From the NCBI GenBank assembly GCA_944474755.1, contig OX104112.1, positions 434,001 to 498,000 on the forward strand: a stretch of 64,000 nt of DNA. Reading direction: 5' to 3'. The stretch is from Limnoperna fortunei. Lineage: Eukaryota; Mollusca; Bivalvia; Mytilida; Modiolidae. The first letter of the stretch is position 1, and each line of letters begins with the position of its first letter. Made by a program: the position numbers and the translations under genes. Of the stretch, positions 1 to 11,638 are shown in pieces. Below the pieces are notes generated by a model. That model had not been told where the DNA came from and did no database searches. It saw only the letters and a program-made list of their open reading frames with translations.

Positions 1-1430
1 TCTCTTAAAGTTGTCTCTGTCTGGAGGCTGTTGTGATCGGTACTTTATGGTATATTACTGATGGACTGCCAATTATCTATATCCAGACTTAATATCCTAT
101 AAAATTCAGGCCATGTAACAATTGTCCATTCCTATTATTATAAACATTTCAGCACATATGTGGAAAATACATTTATATGTTATTGTAAAATAAACATATC
201 GTAAAATATACATCAAATCGTCAACTTGTAATAAACATGTCAATAAAATCAGGTTATTACCTATTGTCAACTTCAACTTAAACAGAAATCAAGTCTTGAG
301 AAAACAATTTTTTAAACTGTCCCTAATTAGTGTAATTAAATCGGCCTCAGTACTAATTTTTCAACAGATTTAGACCTCCTTCACTGCCACAGTGTTTGAA
401 ATTAAATAGTAATTTAATTACATAGATTTAAAGTTATTCTTTAGTAGTACTATTGTCGAAATAAACAGAAATGAACAGCAGAAATAGACATTTGTTAATA
501 AACTTGATTTGTGCTTGTTTGTTGGACACCACTTACAGCAGTATTTATTCATTGATTGATTGTTGTTTTGCATCCAGCAGACATCTATTTCTTAGCATCA
601 ACATTTTGTTGGAGGTAAACCCAGAGTACTTGGTGAAAAATTCCATAACACCCCATCATTAGAAGGTATCCACATCTCTGTTGACGGGCACGTAATCAAC
701 AATAATTTACACTTCAAATTTACACTGCTACTACAGATATTATACTTAAATGTATAAAACAAGGCAGAAACACAACATTTATCTGTCTGGTGCAAGACAA
801 AAAACTAAAGCTTAAGTGTAAAAAGATTAACGAAATTTTAATCTGTCTGGTACGAGACAATAAACCAAGCTAAAGCGTACAAAGATTTAGGAAATTTCAA
901 TTCTATTAACTTTAGATACCGTTTTAAGACGTCTAAGAATCTTAAAAGGTTAAATTATTGTAATATAAACCACTTGTAATGATAAGGATTTAAACAAATT
1001 CTCCCATTCAGTCGCTCAATGTAAAATGACATAGATTTTAAACATCGGTTAAGGACGAGCTTTGTATTCATAATTCTTTAGTTCACGGTCGCTTTCCTTA
1101 TTTTGATATAAACAAATAGGTAATAGGTTGTTATCAGGATTTTAAAATAACAAACGTTTATAAAGTCGCTACAATTATAAGCCATTTAAAATTCTATAAA
1201 TACTTAAGATACAGATTTGTTAGTAATAGATAAATTTTCTTTTGATGTGCTGACAATGATTAAAGGCCAAAATATCTTCCAAAATAACTTATAAATAAAA
1301 GTTTTAACAAATATTAGTTATCATATTACTTTCCCGGATATTTTAAACTTCTATTATTTTAACTTAAAAAAACTGGACTCGAAAAAGCTCCCTTTAATGC
1401 ACCTGATCTGCATTGACAGACAGATATACA
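1..1430. other. AT-rich DNA, no feature recognised
   Basis: No coding frame with splice sites, no tandem repeat and no inverted repeat could be supported here. A short near-repeat (ATCTGTCTGGTRCRAGACAA) occurs at about 780 and 840, about 60 bp apart, which suggests a small local duplication. Confidence 0.5.
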
Positions 1431-1790
1431 ATATTATTACATTGTCAGAAAATATACAGTTTATTTGTACGAGCCTTAGACACAGGTAGAAATGCGAGGC
1501 TCTGCCGAGCATTTGCGGCGAGTACAAATAAACTGTATATTTTCTGACAATGTACGAATATTGTTTTTATTATGCAATAAGAAAATTTATTTAATTCTAA
1601 AGGAAAACATGAATAAAGTCCACTCCTAGCCGATTTTTACTTGAAATTTTCGGCGCGTATTCGAATGATAGCCTGCCTGATGTCACAATCAAATATCATA
1701 TTCGACAACAAGCCATAAAAAAGGAACAGAATACTAAATATCGTTAGAAGTAAGGACAAGGTACCAGGAATGACATCATTATTTACAAAC
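1431..1790. mobile_element. Dispersed repeat R1, copy 1, with 30-bp inverted repeat
   Basis: A perfect 30-bp inverted repeat (1441-1470 and 1522-1551) encloses about 50 bp containing 'CAGGTAGAAATGCGAGG'. The downstream part, including 'ATATTCGACAACA', 'GGTACCAGGA' and the CCTGAYGTCACAA motif, aligns along its length with 23580-23935, so this is one copy of a dispersed family. No coding capacity is seen. The inverted repeat is preserved only in this copy. The class is unknown. Confidence 0.55.
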
Positions 1791-1910
1791 TAAGCTTTGC
1801 TTTATTCGTAAGGTCATATTTGTATAGTTGAAGCAGTAGTCGCAGGATAAAACAACATACATGTATAGTACCGTGGACAGATTTATTTTTGCTGCATTGA
1901 ATTGTACAGT

Positions 1911-2113
1911 AATACTGGACAGTCTTCCTAAAATGACTGACCACAGGACCTGACAGGCAACTTTTGGTTTGGTCAGGTAGTACTGGACAGTCTTCCTAAA
2001 ATGACTAACCACAGGAACTGACAGGCAACTTTTGGTTTGGTCAGGTAGTACTGGACAGTCTTCCCAAAATGATTGACCACAGGACCTGACAGCCAAATTT
2101 TGATATAGTCAGG
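1911..2113. repeat. 68-bp tandem repeat, 3 copies
   Basis: The unit carries 'GTACTGGACAGTCTTCC' and 'ACTTTTGGTTTGGTCAGG' and repeats three times with few mismatches. Open minus-strand frames across it are by-products of the repeat. Confidence 0.85.
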
Positions 2114-2175
2114 CAAAGTTGAATGCCCAACACAACAAGAAAATATATGTCTCTCTGACACTGATGTCCAGCTTC

Positions 2176-2980
2176 CAGCGTTCGACATTAACGGTTGTCC
2201 GATTGCCCGGGGCAAGTGAAACGAAAGTTCGGACAAGTAAAAGTTGTGCTAAGCTTGTCCGATCGGGCAAGTGAAAAATGTGGCCTAATGTCGCAATTTA
2301 AATTTCTTCAATCGTGTTATTCATTTGCTTAAAATAAAACACATCAATTCCGATATCATTATTCCTCTATTTCTAAACAAAAAATTTCCATCATCTAATT
2401 TTAGAACGTCTATTGCGCGATTGGTCGATTCGAGATTAGATCATCCAATCATAAAAATTCTATGTTCGAGGTGCCTCTAGAGTCTACTATCTAACAGCTA
2501 CGGATCATGCAATGACAACGTGACCGAATACAGCTATAATTAAACCAACCAATGAGCGATCTGTATCTATTTTAGGACTTCTGTTTTTGACAGGGATGTG
2601 TATTGCGGTACGTGATCAAAAGATCAAATTTGTTGAATGAAAACAGAAATAAAAAAACAACTGGATTGTGTTAACCTGCTATTTGCCTTTAATGTTTTGT
2701 GTGGAATAAAAATTGAAATGAAAGGTATTTGGTGTTATTATTCTTTTCCCGAATTATTAGATATTTTGCACTTTTGACACGTTGGTTGCAAAGCGTAAAC
2801 AATAAATGTCCCCCCTCTTTTCTCTTGTCTTTTGTATGCGGCATATGTATAAGTACTATTCAGAAGTTTTTCACATTCCACATTTTTTTCAGACAAGCAT
2901 GTTTTTGATTCGGACAAGTAAATTTGTTACTCAACTTGCCCGATGGGACAACTGCATGAAAAAGTTAATGTTGAACCCTG
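2176..2980. mobile_element. hAT-like non-autonomous DNA transposon (5-bp TSD)
   Basis: The ends are imperfect inverted repeats: CAGCGTTCGACATTAAC at the left and, read inward on the other strand, CAGGGTTCAACATTAAC at the right. Both ends continue into similar subterminal DNA with GTCCGAT/CGGGCAAGT motifs. The element is flanked by the direct repeat GCTTC (2171-2175 and 2981-2985). CAG...CTG ends with short duplications fit the hAT superfamily, although most hATs give 8 bp. The 805-bp interior has no transposase frame, so it depended on another source for movement. Confidence 0.7.
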
Positions 2981-3000
2981 GCTTCGCAAATATTAGTAAA

Positions 3001-3056
3001 CACCCCCCCCCCCCTTTTTTTCAAAGTTCCCCCCCCCCTTTTTCTAAGTTCACTCA
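3001..3056. repeat. Homopolymer C/T tracts
   Basis: Two runs of C followed by T occur directly after the hAT-like element. They are simple sequence only. Confidence 0.8.
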
Positions 3057-3092
3057 AGTGTGAGATATTTGGCACAGCCCTACAGAATTTTG

Positions 3093-3410
3093 CCAGCAAA
3101 GAGATCTCATCATGTTATAACTGTGTACAAAGAGATCTCATCATGTTACAACTGTACAAAGAGATCTCATCGTGTTATAACTGTGTACAAAGAGATCTCA
3201 TCGTGTTATAACTGTGTACAAAGAGATCTCATTGTGTTATAACTGTGTACAAAGAGATCTCATCATGTTATAACTGTGTACAAAGAGATCTCATCATGTT
3301 ATAACTGTGTACAAAGAGATCTCATCATGTTATAACTGTGTACAAAGAGATCTCATCATGTTACAACTGTACAAAGAAATCTCATCATGTTATAACTGTG
3401 TACAAATATT
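3093..3410. repeat. 27-29-bp minisatellite, about 11 copies
   Basis: The unit is 'TGTACAAAGAGATCTCATCR' followed by TGTTATAAC. Some units lack 2 bp (TGTACAAAG becomes TACAAAG). The array is nearly homogeneous, so it probably expanded recently. Each unit holds an AGATCT (BglII-type) site. Confidence 0.9.
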
Positions 3411-4049
3411 CATGATTTGAGTCATCTTCATCAGAAAAAAAAATTCAATGTAACGGAAAACCTGACATTGAACGGACGAACGAACGAGCAAACAGAACAA
3501 CAATCTATTTGTCCTCCTTTTGTTGTAGGGACATACAAATATTTATTTAAGTTTCAATACAATCACATTGGTGTCTAGAAAAATGTGTTCAGTTAGACAA
3601 CTGTTTGTAAACTGTTTGTATTTTTCCTGACGTTCTGAATGATTTTTGACTTTAATTTATCCAGTCTGTGAACATAACATACAGAGTTTATTTACTTAGG
3701 TCCAATACACAATACCTCAAAAGATGTATTGAGACCAAAATTTAACCTTCTTTTAAGAGTTTATAAGACATAATTTAACTAATTTAATCATTTCAATTTT
3801 AAACAGTCCCAAGAAAGAAATTTTCATGGCAAAAATTAACCCAGTACATTAATTAGACATACAGCAGATGTCTCTGATATTGACACAATATTAGACATGG
3901 TCAGGTTTGCTTTATTTACACCAGTTCTGAATGGAAGTGGGCACAGGTTAGACAAAATGTCCCAACGTGTCCACTCTGCCTGCACTTTGGGGAGGGCATG
4001 TAATTTTATTTGATTTTATCATAAGAATGATTCATGTCTTAAGATTGTA

Positions 4050-4545
4050 CAAAGGACATCAGGGCAGAGTGGACATTTGTAGGCTGCCTAGTTGGAGAAT
4101 CAGGGCAAAGTGGACATTTGTAAGCTGCCTTGTTGGAGAATCAGGGCAGAGTGGATATTTGTAAGCTGCCTTGTTGGAGAAACCGGGCAGAGTGGATATT
4201 TGTAGTCTGCTTAGTTGGAGAATCAGGGCAGAGTGGACATTTGTAAGCTGCCTAGTTGGAGAATCAGGGCAGAGTGGATATTTGTAGTCTGCCTAGGAGA
4301 ATCAGGGCAGAGTGGATACTTGTAGTCTGCTTAGTTGGAGAATCAGGGCAGAGTGGACATTTGTAAGCTGCCTAGTTGGAGAATCAGGGCAGAGTGGATA
4401 TTTGTAGGCTGCCTAGTTGGAGAATCAGGGCAGAGTGGATATTTGTAGTCTGCCTAGCTGGAGAATCAGGGCAGAGTGGACATTTGTAAGCTGCCTAGTT
4501 GGAGAATCAGGGCAGTCGTGGAGATTTGTAGGATGCCTAGTTGGA
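4050..4545. repeat. About 41-bp minisatellite, about 12 copies
   Basis: The unit contains 'TTGGAGAATCAGGGCAGAGT' then GGAYATTTGTARNCTGCCTAG. One unit (about 4285-4300) lacks 'TTGG'. The array follows directly on single-copy DNA at about 3960-4050. Confidence 0.9.
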
Positions 4546-4727
4546 GAATCTTCTGCCATCCAACGATTTTTTAGACTCTGATCACACTCATAGCAAAGTC
4601 TAAAAAAAAAGTTGAATGGCAGAGGATCCTCAGACTTTGGATGCGTGGAAATGGCTATATTTAGATGTGGTGAAGGATGAGCTTAAAACCATAATGTCTA
4701 GTAATAATGGGAGGGACATTATATAGT

Positions 4728-4997
4728 TTTTGTTTTTTTGTTTGTTTGAATGGTGTTTTAATGCCACTTTCAGCAATTTTTCAGCTATATCGTGGCGCCC
4801 AGTTTTTATTGGGGGAGGAAGCCGGAGTACCCTGAGAGAACCCGACCTGCGGTAGGAAAACTGGCAATCCTTGTCAATTAAGATTGGAGTCGCGTACAAC
4901 CCTGTCTGCAGTGAGAATCGAACCCGCAATCTCAGTGTTGACAGACCACATGATCAATAGTAGACGAACTACCTTAACCACTCGGCCACAGAGGCCC
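4728..4997 (-). mobile_element. tRNA-derived SINE, full-length copy
   Basis: Read on the minus strand, the head is tRNA-like: 'TGGCCGAGTGGTTAAGGTAG' (A-box region) and 'GGGTTCGATTC' (B box). A body follows, then the tail 'TATAGCTGAAAAATTGCTG' leading to 'CATTCAAACAAACAAA'. The copy is bounded by an exact 13-bp target duplication, GACATTATATAGT (4715-4727 and 4998-5010). This is the best-preserved member of the main SINE family here. It is not a functional tRNA gene, because the region after the B box does not close an acceptor stem. Confidence 0.85.
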
Positions 4998-5104
4998 GAC
5001 ATTATATAGTCACTTAATTGCTGGTTTAATCTTATTTACATGTAAACTCAAAAACAGACTTTAAACAAACACAATCAAATTTAAACTATCCAAAAAATCT
5101 ATTA

Positions 5105-6301
5105 CAGTGAAACTTCTCTAAACCGGACCCTCAGAAAACCGGTTTCCCCTTCAAATCGGACGTTTTAAAAAGTCCCGGCCATTTCCCATTAAAATTAATG
5201 TAAATTATCTTCACAAAACCGGCTACCTCTACAAACCGGACACCGGCCACCTTTTTAAAGTTTTGGGTTAATTAACCAAGTAAATTTCACCCCACTTTAC
5301 CGGTCTGTTATAAAAATTACCTGTCATAAATTTCTAAAGAAACAGGAAATCATTACGTAATAGTTCACCTTTGGAGGCCTTAATTAGTGTTAAGTGTTGT
5401 GTACACAAACAAGCACTAATCCGTACATTATTTTGATGACCATTTAAGAGTAATTTATGACATTTTAGTGTGATCTTTGTCCAAGCTAATAAATTATGGT
5501 TTGAAAATAAAAAAATTGATTAACATCAATTAAATGTCATTGAATATTATTGTTCAATAAATATACGATGCCGTCCGGTAAATCTGTTCACCTTAGCATA
5601 AATTTTGCGATTTGCCGTAACATCAAAATAATTTCTTCGATATTTGTTAATAAAGCTTTAAAATCGATATAATTTGAACTGTATGCCTTTGAACTAATTT
5701 TAACGAAAAACAACGCTAAACACCACGCAAATAAACGAAACATGTGGCTTACGTGTGTTTACATCCGGTAAATCAGCTCATGAATATTAATGAGATGATT
5801 GTAAAAGTCGAAACATGTGGTTGCTTTTGTCTGGAATATTTCGTACAACAGGACGTTATTTTTCTTCAATTATACTAGTTGTATGATCATTATTTGATAT
5901 TTAGCTAAAATTTGCAATGAAATTCGCAGATGTTCAGTCTTTTAACAAACTGAAGACCACGCATAATGTTCAGTTGGAAGATACGGAGAATAACGTTACT
6001 GAAAGTGGGCTGGTTTACTGTACAAGCGGAATCACCAAACTCGAGTGATCTATCGTTTTTTTGTTAGAAGGGAACATTTCTCAGCGGCATTGCAATTGAA
6101 TTTTTTTAACTTCTCTCAAATAAAACATGCTATGATAACTTAACAATAAAGTAAAATTGATTAAGGACCTCAACTCTGTACCCAATAGGGCGGTAACTGA
6201 AAATCACGGTAGATTTCACTAAACTTCATTAAACCGGCCACCTCTATAAACCGGCCATTTTTCTCTGTCCCAGTGGCGGCCGGTTTAGAGAAGTTTCACT
6301 G
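5105..6301. mobile_element. Tigger/pogo-type element, non-autonomous, TA target duplication
   Basis: The two ends are inverted copies beginning CAGTGAAACTTCTCTAAACC, identical over about 22 bp. Each is bordered by TA (5103-5104 and 6302-6303). Extra subterminal 'AACCGGNCACC' motifs recur near both ends, at about 5145, 5220 and 6235-6260, and probably bind transposase. The ends and TA duplication are those of the pogo/Tigger group. The interior is 1.2 kb with no intact transposase and one short frame at 5917-6048. Confidence 0.85.
5917..6048 (+). other. Short open frame inside the Tigger-type element (43 codons)
   Basis: The frame runs from ATG to TGA and begins MKFADVQSFNKLKTTHNVQL. Its codon use looks more coding-like than the flanks. 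It lies within the inverted repeats of the element, so it is either the decayed end of a lost transposase or captured host sequence. I do not recognise the peptide. Confidence 0.25.
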
Positions 6302-6719
6302 TATATGATAAATTCACAAATTTGTAGAAATAAATATCTGACATCTGTTTCCAATTTTGTATATTTCTTCTTTAACACAATGATGTCCTTGTTATTATTG
6401 AATTTTAATAAACTAGCAAAACTATTTTATGTAAACAGAAACTTGCCAAAATATTTACTTTCATTGAATTTTTAGGTCATACTTTATACACTTCTTTTGT
6501 AATTCTTATTTTCGTTGTGTGATTTAATGGTCTGAAGCTTCTTGTAGACCATGAAAATATACAACATATGACCTCATGAATTGTAAACAGTCGTAATACA
6601 TTCCTTACCCACAAATAATTTTGTTGTTTAAGAAAAACTTAAGAAACTTGTAAATAGCACCTTAATTCTTACAGAACTATGAGGGTGCTAAAATCTCTAC
6701 TCATACTGAAAGAGCAGAA

Positions 6720-6912
6720 ACATTTTTTTGTTTTTTTTTTATCAATGTGGTTTAAGCCAATTTCAGCATCTCCTAGAATATAATAAGATTTCCACTTATT
6801 ACTGGGGGAGGAACCTGAAGTACCCAGCAATCTATCAAATAAGGTTGGATTCAAGCACACCCAAGCACACTGTGCTTATTCCTTATTGCTGGCAAACATC
6901 ACAGTGATCAAC
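6720..6912 (-). mobile_element. Diverged SINE copy (main family)
   Basis: It matches the SINE body: 'TGGTTTAAGCCAATTTCAGC', 'TTATTACTGGGGGAGGAA' and 'AGTACCCAG'. The tRNA-like head is decayed to 'CAGTGATCAACAG'. Confidence 0.6.
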
Positions 6913-7060
6913 AGTTTGTTTGTTTGTTTGAATGTTGTTCAATGCCACTTTCAGCAAGTCTTCAGCTACATCATGGCGACTAGTTTTTATTGCCCCCCCC
7001 CCCACCCCCCCGAAGGAAAACATGATCAACAGTAGATGACTACTTTACATTCTCTGTCAA
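6913..7060 (-). mobile_element. Truncated SINE copy with poly-C expansion
   Basis: The 3' SINE sequence ('TTGTTTGTTTGAATG', 'GCCACTTTCAGCAA', 'CATGGCGACTAGTTTTTATT') runs into a C-rich tract (6995-7010). A remnant of the head, 'CATGATCAACAGTAGA', follows. Confidence 0.65.
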
Positions 7061-7121
7061 CAAAAGGCTAATTAACGAAGCATATTTAACTTGCAGTTCT
7101 TGATCAGCTAGATGTTTTTAC

Positions 7122-7753
7122 CTGCATAGAACTTGACCAACCATGGCAGATCTTCACTGGCCCCGAGTTCCTGTATTTTAATGATGTCTGTATAACCTAT
7201 CCTCTGTAAGTACTCGTTCTGTATAGCCAGTGGACAGTCAAAAGGTTCCAACCGTTTAATGATATCACCATTTAACTGAACATGGAGCGAGTTCTTTGGT
7301 CGTCCACACTGTGTACATATATTCTGGGACTGTGTCGAGAGTGTCAACTTAAACAACTGTGAATTGTCAGCATCAGAAAAGAAGACTCGAATATATCCGT
7401 TACTTGTATCTTTTTCAAGCCAACTTCTATCGATGTTGTCACTGTCCAGCCCCTCAGAGGAACTTTTCTCTCGTTTGTTTACCTCCATGTACAAATCTGC
7501 TAATGAATCAGACAAGTCCCATGTATCTTCCTCATTTTTATTTTTGGACAATTTCCCATGATTGAGACCTCCTCTGAGATACGAATCTACAGTCCACCAT
7601 GCATCAGCACCGTTAAAGTCGCCATGATAGGAGAAATCTTCAGCTCTAGTGGCCTGCAACTGTGACGACACTTGACTTGGAGCAAAGCTGGCAAAGCTTA
7701 CACGACTGCTGCTACTGTCTTCAGTGGCGCCCTCTGTTGATGATTTTACTGCC
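7122..7753 (-). CDS. PHLPP: Internal exon of a PHLPP-like PH-domain leucine-rich-repeat protein phosphatase (RA-like region)
   Basis: This is a 632-nt exon with an acceptor (TTTATTTTTCAG|G) at its high-coordinate end and a donor (GCAG|GTAAAA) at 7121. It encodes about 210 residues: a Ser/Asp-rich N-terminal stretch with the acidic run DNIDRSWLEKDTSNGYIRVF, then a compact domain containing 'SLHVQLNGDIIKRLEPFDCP', 'IQNEYLQRIGY' and the ending 'LVKFYAG'. From memory of the family, the Ras-association-like domain of animal PHLPP ends in a very similar '...QNEYLFQLGF...GCLIRFYAGK' just before the PH domain. PHLPP dephosphorylates AKT, PKC and S6K at hydrophobic motifs, but its PH, LRR and PP2C parts are not in this window; they should lie at lower coordinates, outside it. 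The exon starts with the last base of a codon and ends after the first base of one. The frame is intact, with stops only beyond the donor. Confidence 0.75.
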
Positions 7754-9515
7754 CTGAAAAATAAACAATAATTGATTACAACTGTTAATAGCTGTTTTAA
7801 AAGACGTGTGATCCAAAAGCTGTAATTTTCTGCATTTTTAAATTATCTGTTTAGCAATTAAGTCATATTATAAACCACCAGCATATCATGACTGAGGGTG
7901 TAAGGGCCATCATTTAAAGTGTAGTTGTCTGAAACCGTGATTGACAAGAATGCCAGACTTCATGTATGTATGGGAGAGGTTACAGAGTACTTTAAGCCTC
8001 ATCCTACAACATTGATAAAGCTGAACAATTGCTAATTGTAGAATGAAACTTTAGCAAACAAATAATTCAAGTATAATTATATATATTCATATATTTACTT
8101 ATCATTCCAAATACATGTATAATGTTTTACTATTTGCATTATAAAAAAACCAATAAAGAGTTGTGTTACTCCATAAAGAGTTGTATTAATTAATAAGGAG
8201 TTGTATAACTAGTTCAAATTCAAAATGATTTTTCTTTTGTATGTGAATTACAATGCACATTTCTGTTTCACTTTCATGCATGCATTGCAAACTTTTTTGT
8301 CTCGTAAGTAAATATGTAAAACAATGTTTCAGGTTAAGGATCAAATGACTGCCACAACAATGTATACAACAATCTCCCGGCAAAGGATTCTGGGTATCCT
8401 ACGTCAACCACAATCACCTCTGCCATACCATTGGTTGACATTGTGAGAGATACCTCTCATGGCGGATAAGCTTCGCGTACAAACGCAGTTATTTCAATGT
8501 AAAACTATATCAAAAGTATATAAACAGACAATATAAAAATAAATAAGCTCTCGTATATTATTTTACAAGCATTATTCTTTGTTTACAAACGTCACGGGCA
8601 GACGACAAATGTAGTCCCGCAGTAAATGGAGGATGACGTGTGGCAGAGGTTATATCTGGGAACCAGTTATGTTCTCTGTGCCGGAGAGTGTGTATACAAC
8701 TGCTATAGAAATAATCAAAATGCTACCATTTTTTTCTTTATATTTTCATTGAAATTGTACCAAACCATAAAGTATAAATAAATATAGCATCCACTTTCCC
8801 ACGATACCAAGCATTTATATATGCTTCGTAACTTAAAAAAAGTCTATTGTCACAACACCGATCAGTGTCTCGTGACATCATAAATGACGAATCGTTAAAT
8901 GGATACCACATATTTACGATATCTTATTACACAACATGGATAATTTCATAATGGCGTCATATCATCCATTATTAGGAATGCAGATTCAAGGTACTCAATT
9001 TAAAAGGAATGTATCCGTTCATTTTTGACGTTTCTGAAATTTCATCATGTAATGTTAAAAAAAAATTTTTCTTAAAAAATTAAAATTTAGAAAAAAGGGA
9101 AGACATCCTATGGCTAAGTAGATAGAATTTTTTATTTAATTTTAATTAGAAGGAACGAAATGAACTCACAAGGTTGGCTGAGAATTTAAATATCCCTCTA
9201 ATCTCTGTACTGCATCTTACAACATGAAATTGACAAAGGCGACCATTAAAGGTTTTTCACAGAATTGATGGTTTAAGATGCTATTATGTAATTGTTATAC
9301 TGATAAAGCAAATATAGACTGCTTTTAAATTGCCAAAATAAGATTAATTTATCCTGAGGCTATCCACAAAATAAATCATTTCTTTGCAGTAACATCTAGT
9401 TTCAGATCAATTGTAGACACATAGATATAGGCACTGCCCAGAACACTAACATTAATCTTAATTTACTGTATTTTAACAAAATGTATCAATAACATATATG
9501 CAGCTAATGTTAACC
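7754..9515. other. Intron of the PHLPP-like gene, with a less AT-rich island at 8.35-8.70 kb
   Basis: Mostly AT-rich intron. Between about 8350 and 8700 the sequence is richer in G+C, and short frames open in both directions (minus strand starting near 8444, plus strand at 8626-8782). No splice partners could be assigned. This could be an internal promoter or simply single-copy DNA. Confidence 0.3.
8626..8782 (+). other. Unassigned short open frame (about 51 codons)
   Basis: It runs from ATG to TAA and begins MEDDVWQRLYLGTSYVLCAG, followed by a Cys-containing stretch and a hydrophobic Ile/Phe tail. It lies in the locally GC-richer island upstream (in minus-strand terms) of the PHLPP-like exon. 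No family was recognised and no donor was identified, so it may be chance. Confidence 0.15.
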
Positions 9516-9853
9516 AGAGGCTCTTAAGAGCCTGTATCGCTCACCTGATTTTATAGGAAATGAAGATGGCATTTCCCTGATGTTAAAGTTAGTCCTGTAA
9601 TTTTCAATAAACTTTAATTAGGACCATCCAAACAATATTACTAGAAAGCTTTGTTTCATTGGTTAACCGGTTGTATAGAGAAGATTTTTTTTATTTGCCC
9701 ATAGGGTCCAATGTTAAACTAAGTCCTGCGGCGGTGGTGGCCATTTTGAATTTCCAATTGCCATAAAAAACATAAACTTTATAAAGGACCATCCAAACAA
9801 TATTGCTAGTAAGTTTTTGTTTCAATTGATTAACCGGTTTCAGAGAAGAAGCC

Positions 9854-10325
9854 ATCCTCACAAGTCAGGGTTTCTGTGTCCACATGTGTCCACGAACCCC
9901 TGACAAACTTAGCTAGGAAATTCCCGGGCTAGACGATTTTCGTATGACGTCAATCCATTAAAATATCAACTAATGAAATTGCTTGAAAGAAGCAAGTGTT
10001 TGGCAGTAGTCATTCTTACTCATTTTGGAGTGTGAAGAAAACGTAACGCAACTAAATAATAACGCGATAATAACAAACTATTAACACTATTGTACAAAAT
10101 ACACTGATTTTCACATGGTCTAAGCAACACATCCGTTTGGTTTATTTACAATCGACATCGGGATATCCCCTAACCAAGTCGTGAATGAAAGCGAGCTTTT
10201 GATTGGCTACATTAAGGTACGATGTAGCCAATCAAAATAGTGACTTGTAGCCCAGGAATTTCCTAGCCAAGTTTGTCAGGGGTTCGTGGACACATGTGGA
10301 CACAGAAACCCTGACTTGTGAGGAT
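9854..10325. mobile_element. Mutator-like MITE nested in copy A (11-bp TSD)
   Basis: Long inverted repeats of about 75 bp start ATCCTCACAAGTCAGGGTTT and include 'GTGTCCACATGTGTCCACGA'. The two arms differ at only a few positions. The element is flanked by GAGAAGAAGCC (9843-9853 and 10326-10336), an 11-bp exact direct repeat that is single in every other core unit, so the empty site is visible internally. Long terminal repeats with 9-11-bp duplications are typical of MULEs. No coding sequence is present. Confidence 0.8.
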
Positions 10326-10329
10326 GAGA

Positions 10330-11335
10330 AGAAGCCTTTAAAAACTTTTTCCCATAGGGTCCTATGTTAAACTAAGTCCTGCGGTAGCGGCCATTTTGAA
10401 TTTCCAATTGCCATAAAAAACATAAACTTTATAGAGGACCATCCAAACAATATTGCTAGTAAGTTTTTGTTTCCATTGATTAACTGGTTTCAGAGAAGAA
10501 GCCTTTAAAAACTTTTTCCCATAGGGTCCTATGTTAAACTAAGTCCTGCGGTAGCGGCCATTTTGAATTTCCAATTGCCATAAAAAACATAAACTTTATA
10601 GAGGACCATCCAAACAATATTGCTAGTAAGTTTTGTTTTGATTGGTTAAACGGTTTCAGAGAAGAAGCCCTTTTAAACTTTTTTCTCATAGGGTTGAATG
10701 TTAAACCAAGTCCTGCGGTGACGGCCATTTTGAATTTCCGATTGGGATAAAAAAACATTAACTTTATAGAGGACCATCCAAACAATATTGCTAGTAAGTT
10801 TTGTTTCCATTGGTTGACCGGTTTCAGAAAAGAAGCCTTTCAAACTTTTTCCCATAGGGTCCTATGTTAAATTAAGTCCTGCGGTGGCAGCCATTTTGAA
10901 TTTCCAATTGCCATAAAAAACACAAACTTTATAGAGGACCATCTAAACAATATTGCTAGTAAGTTTTTGTTTCCATTGATTAACCGGTTTCAGAGAAGAA
11001 GCCTTTTAAAACTTTTTCCCATAGGGTTCTATGTTAAACTAAGTCCTGCGGTGGCGGCCATTTTGAATTTCCAATTCCCATCAAAAACACAAACTTTATA
11101 GAGGACCATCCAAACAATATTGCTAGTAAGTTTTGTTTTGATTGGTTAAACGGTTTCAGAGAAGAAGCCCTTTTAAACTTTTTTCCCATAGGGTCCTATG
11201 TTAAACTAAGTCTTGAGGTGGCGGCCATATTGGTTTACCAATCAAAATAAAAAACACAAACTTTGTAAAGGTCCATCCAATGAACATTATGGCCAAGTTT
11301 GGTTTCAATTGGCCAAGTGGTTTCAGAGAAGAAGA
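10330..11335. repeat. About 167-bp core tandem array of copy A
   Basis: The 'CATAGGGT' landmark recurs at about 10350, 10518, 10685, 10852, 11018 and 11186. Two further units lie before the nested MITE (9600-9853). The last unit is the most diverged. Confidence 0.85.
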
Positions 11336-11522
11336 TTAAAATGTAAAAAGTTTACAGACGCCGACGACGACGACGACGACGACGCCGACGGACGCAAAGT
11401 GATAACAATAGCTCACATGACCCTTTGGGTCAGGTGAGCTAACAAGAAAAGGTACCCGACTCTCCAATCCATCAATGGGACAAAAAAAAAGGTTGGGGTT
11501 TTGTCCAAAATGCCAGCAATAT

Positions 11523-11638
11523 CAATCTAATTAAAATTATATCTTCATTTGGCTCCCCTTTTTTGCTATTGTAGCCATGACGGTGACAATAGCAAAAAGG
11601 GGGGAGCCTGAAGTGAAGATATAATTTTAATTAGATTG
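11523..11638. mobile_element. Tiny foldback MITE, copy 1 (9-bp TSD)
   Basis: Near-complete palindrome. The arms begin CAATCTAATTAAAATTATAT and run through 'CTTCA...GGCTCCCC' to a short centre. The flanking direct repeat is CAGCAATAT (11514-11522 and 11639-11647). At 116 bp it is essentially all inverted repeat. The 9-bp duplication suggests mobilisation by a MULE-type transposase. A second copy lies at 30807-30866. Confidence 0.85.

Larger units (their letters stand above)
9516..11442. mobile_element. Tandem-core, hairpin-ended non-autonomous element, copy A
   Basis: The left end is a palindrome (AGGCTCTTAAGAGCCT) followed by GTATCGCTCACCTGA. The right end is a (GACGAC)n microsatellite, then a stem-loop with TAGCTCAC pairing to GGTGAGCTA (11409-11441). 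Between them lies a core of units of about 167 bp ('CCCATAGGGTCCTATGTTAA', 'GCGGCCATTTTGAATTTCC', 'GAGGACCATCCAAACAATAT'). This plan (core repeats, microsatellite, 3' hairpin) resembles pearl/Helentron-associated elements of bivalves. The same ends recur at 49052-50766. A 472-bp MITE is nested inside. No protein is encoded; the Asp-rich open frame near 11350 is translated microsatellite. Confidence 0.7.

Noticed and set aside
3093..3410. CRISPR-like regular repeats
   Set aside because: Units are contiguous with no unique spacers, in a eukaryotic genome. It is a minisatellite.
4900..5000. tRNA gene on the minus strand (good A-box and B-box-like sequence)
   Set aside because: It lies at the head of a SINE with a tail and 13-bp target duplication. 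The acceptor stem does not close.
7359..7565. Plus-strand frames of about 65 codons
   Set aside because: They are antisense shadows of the PHLPP-like exon.
11340..11400. Asp-rich plus-strand coding stretch
   Set aside because: Translation of the (GAC)n microsatellite in a tandem-core element.
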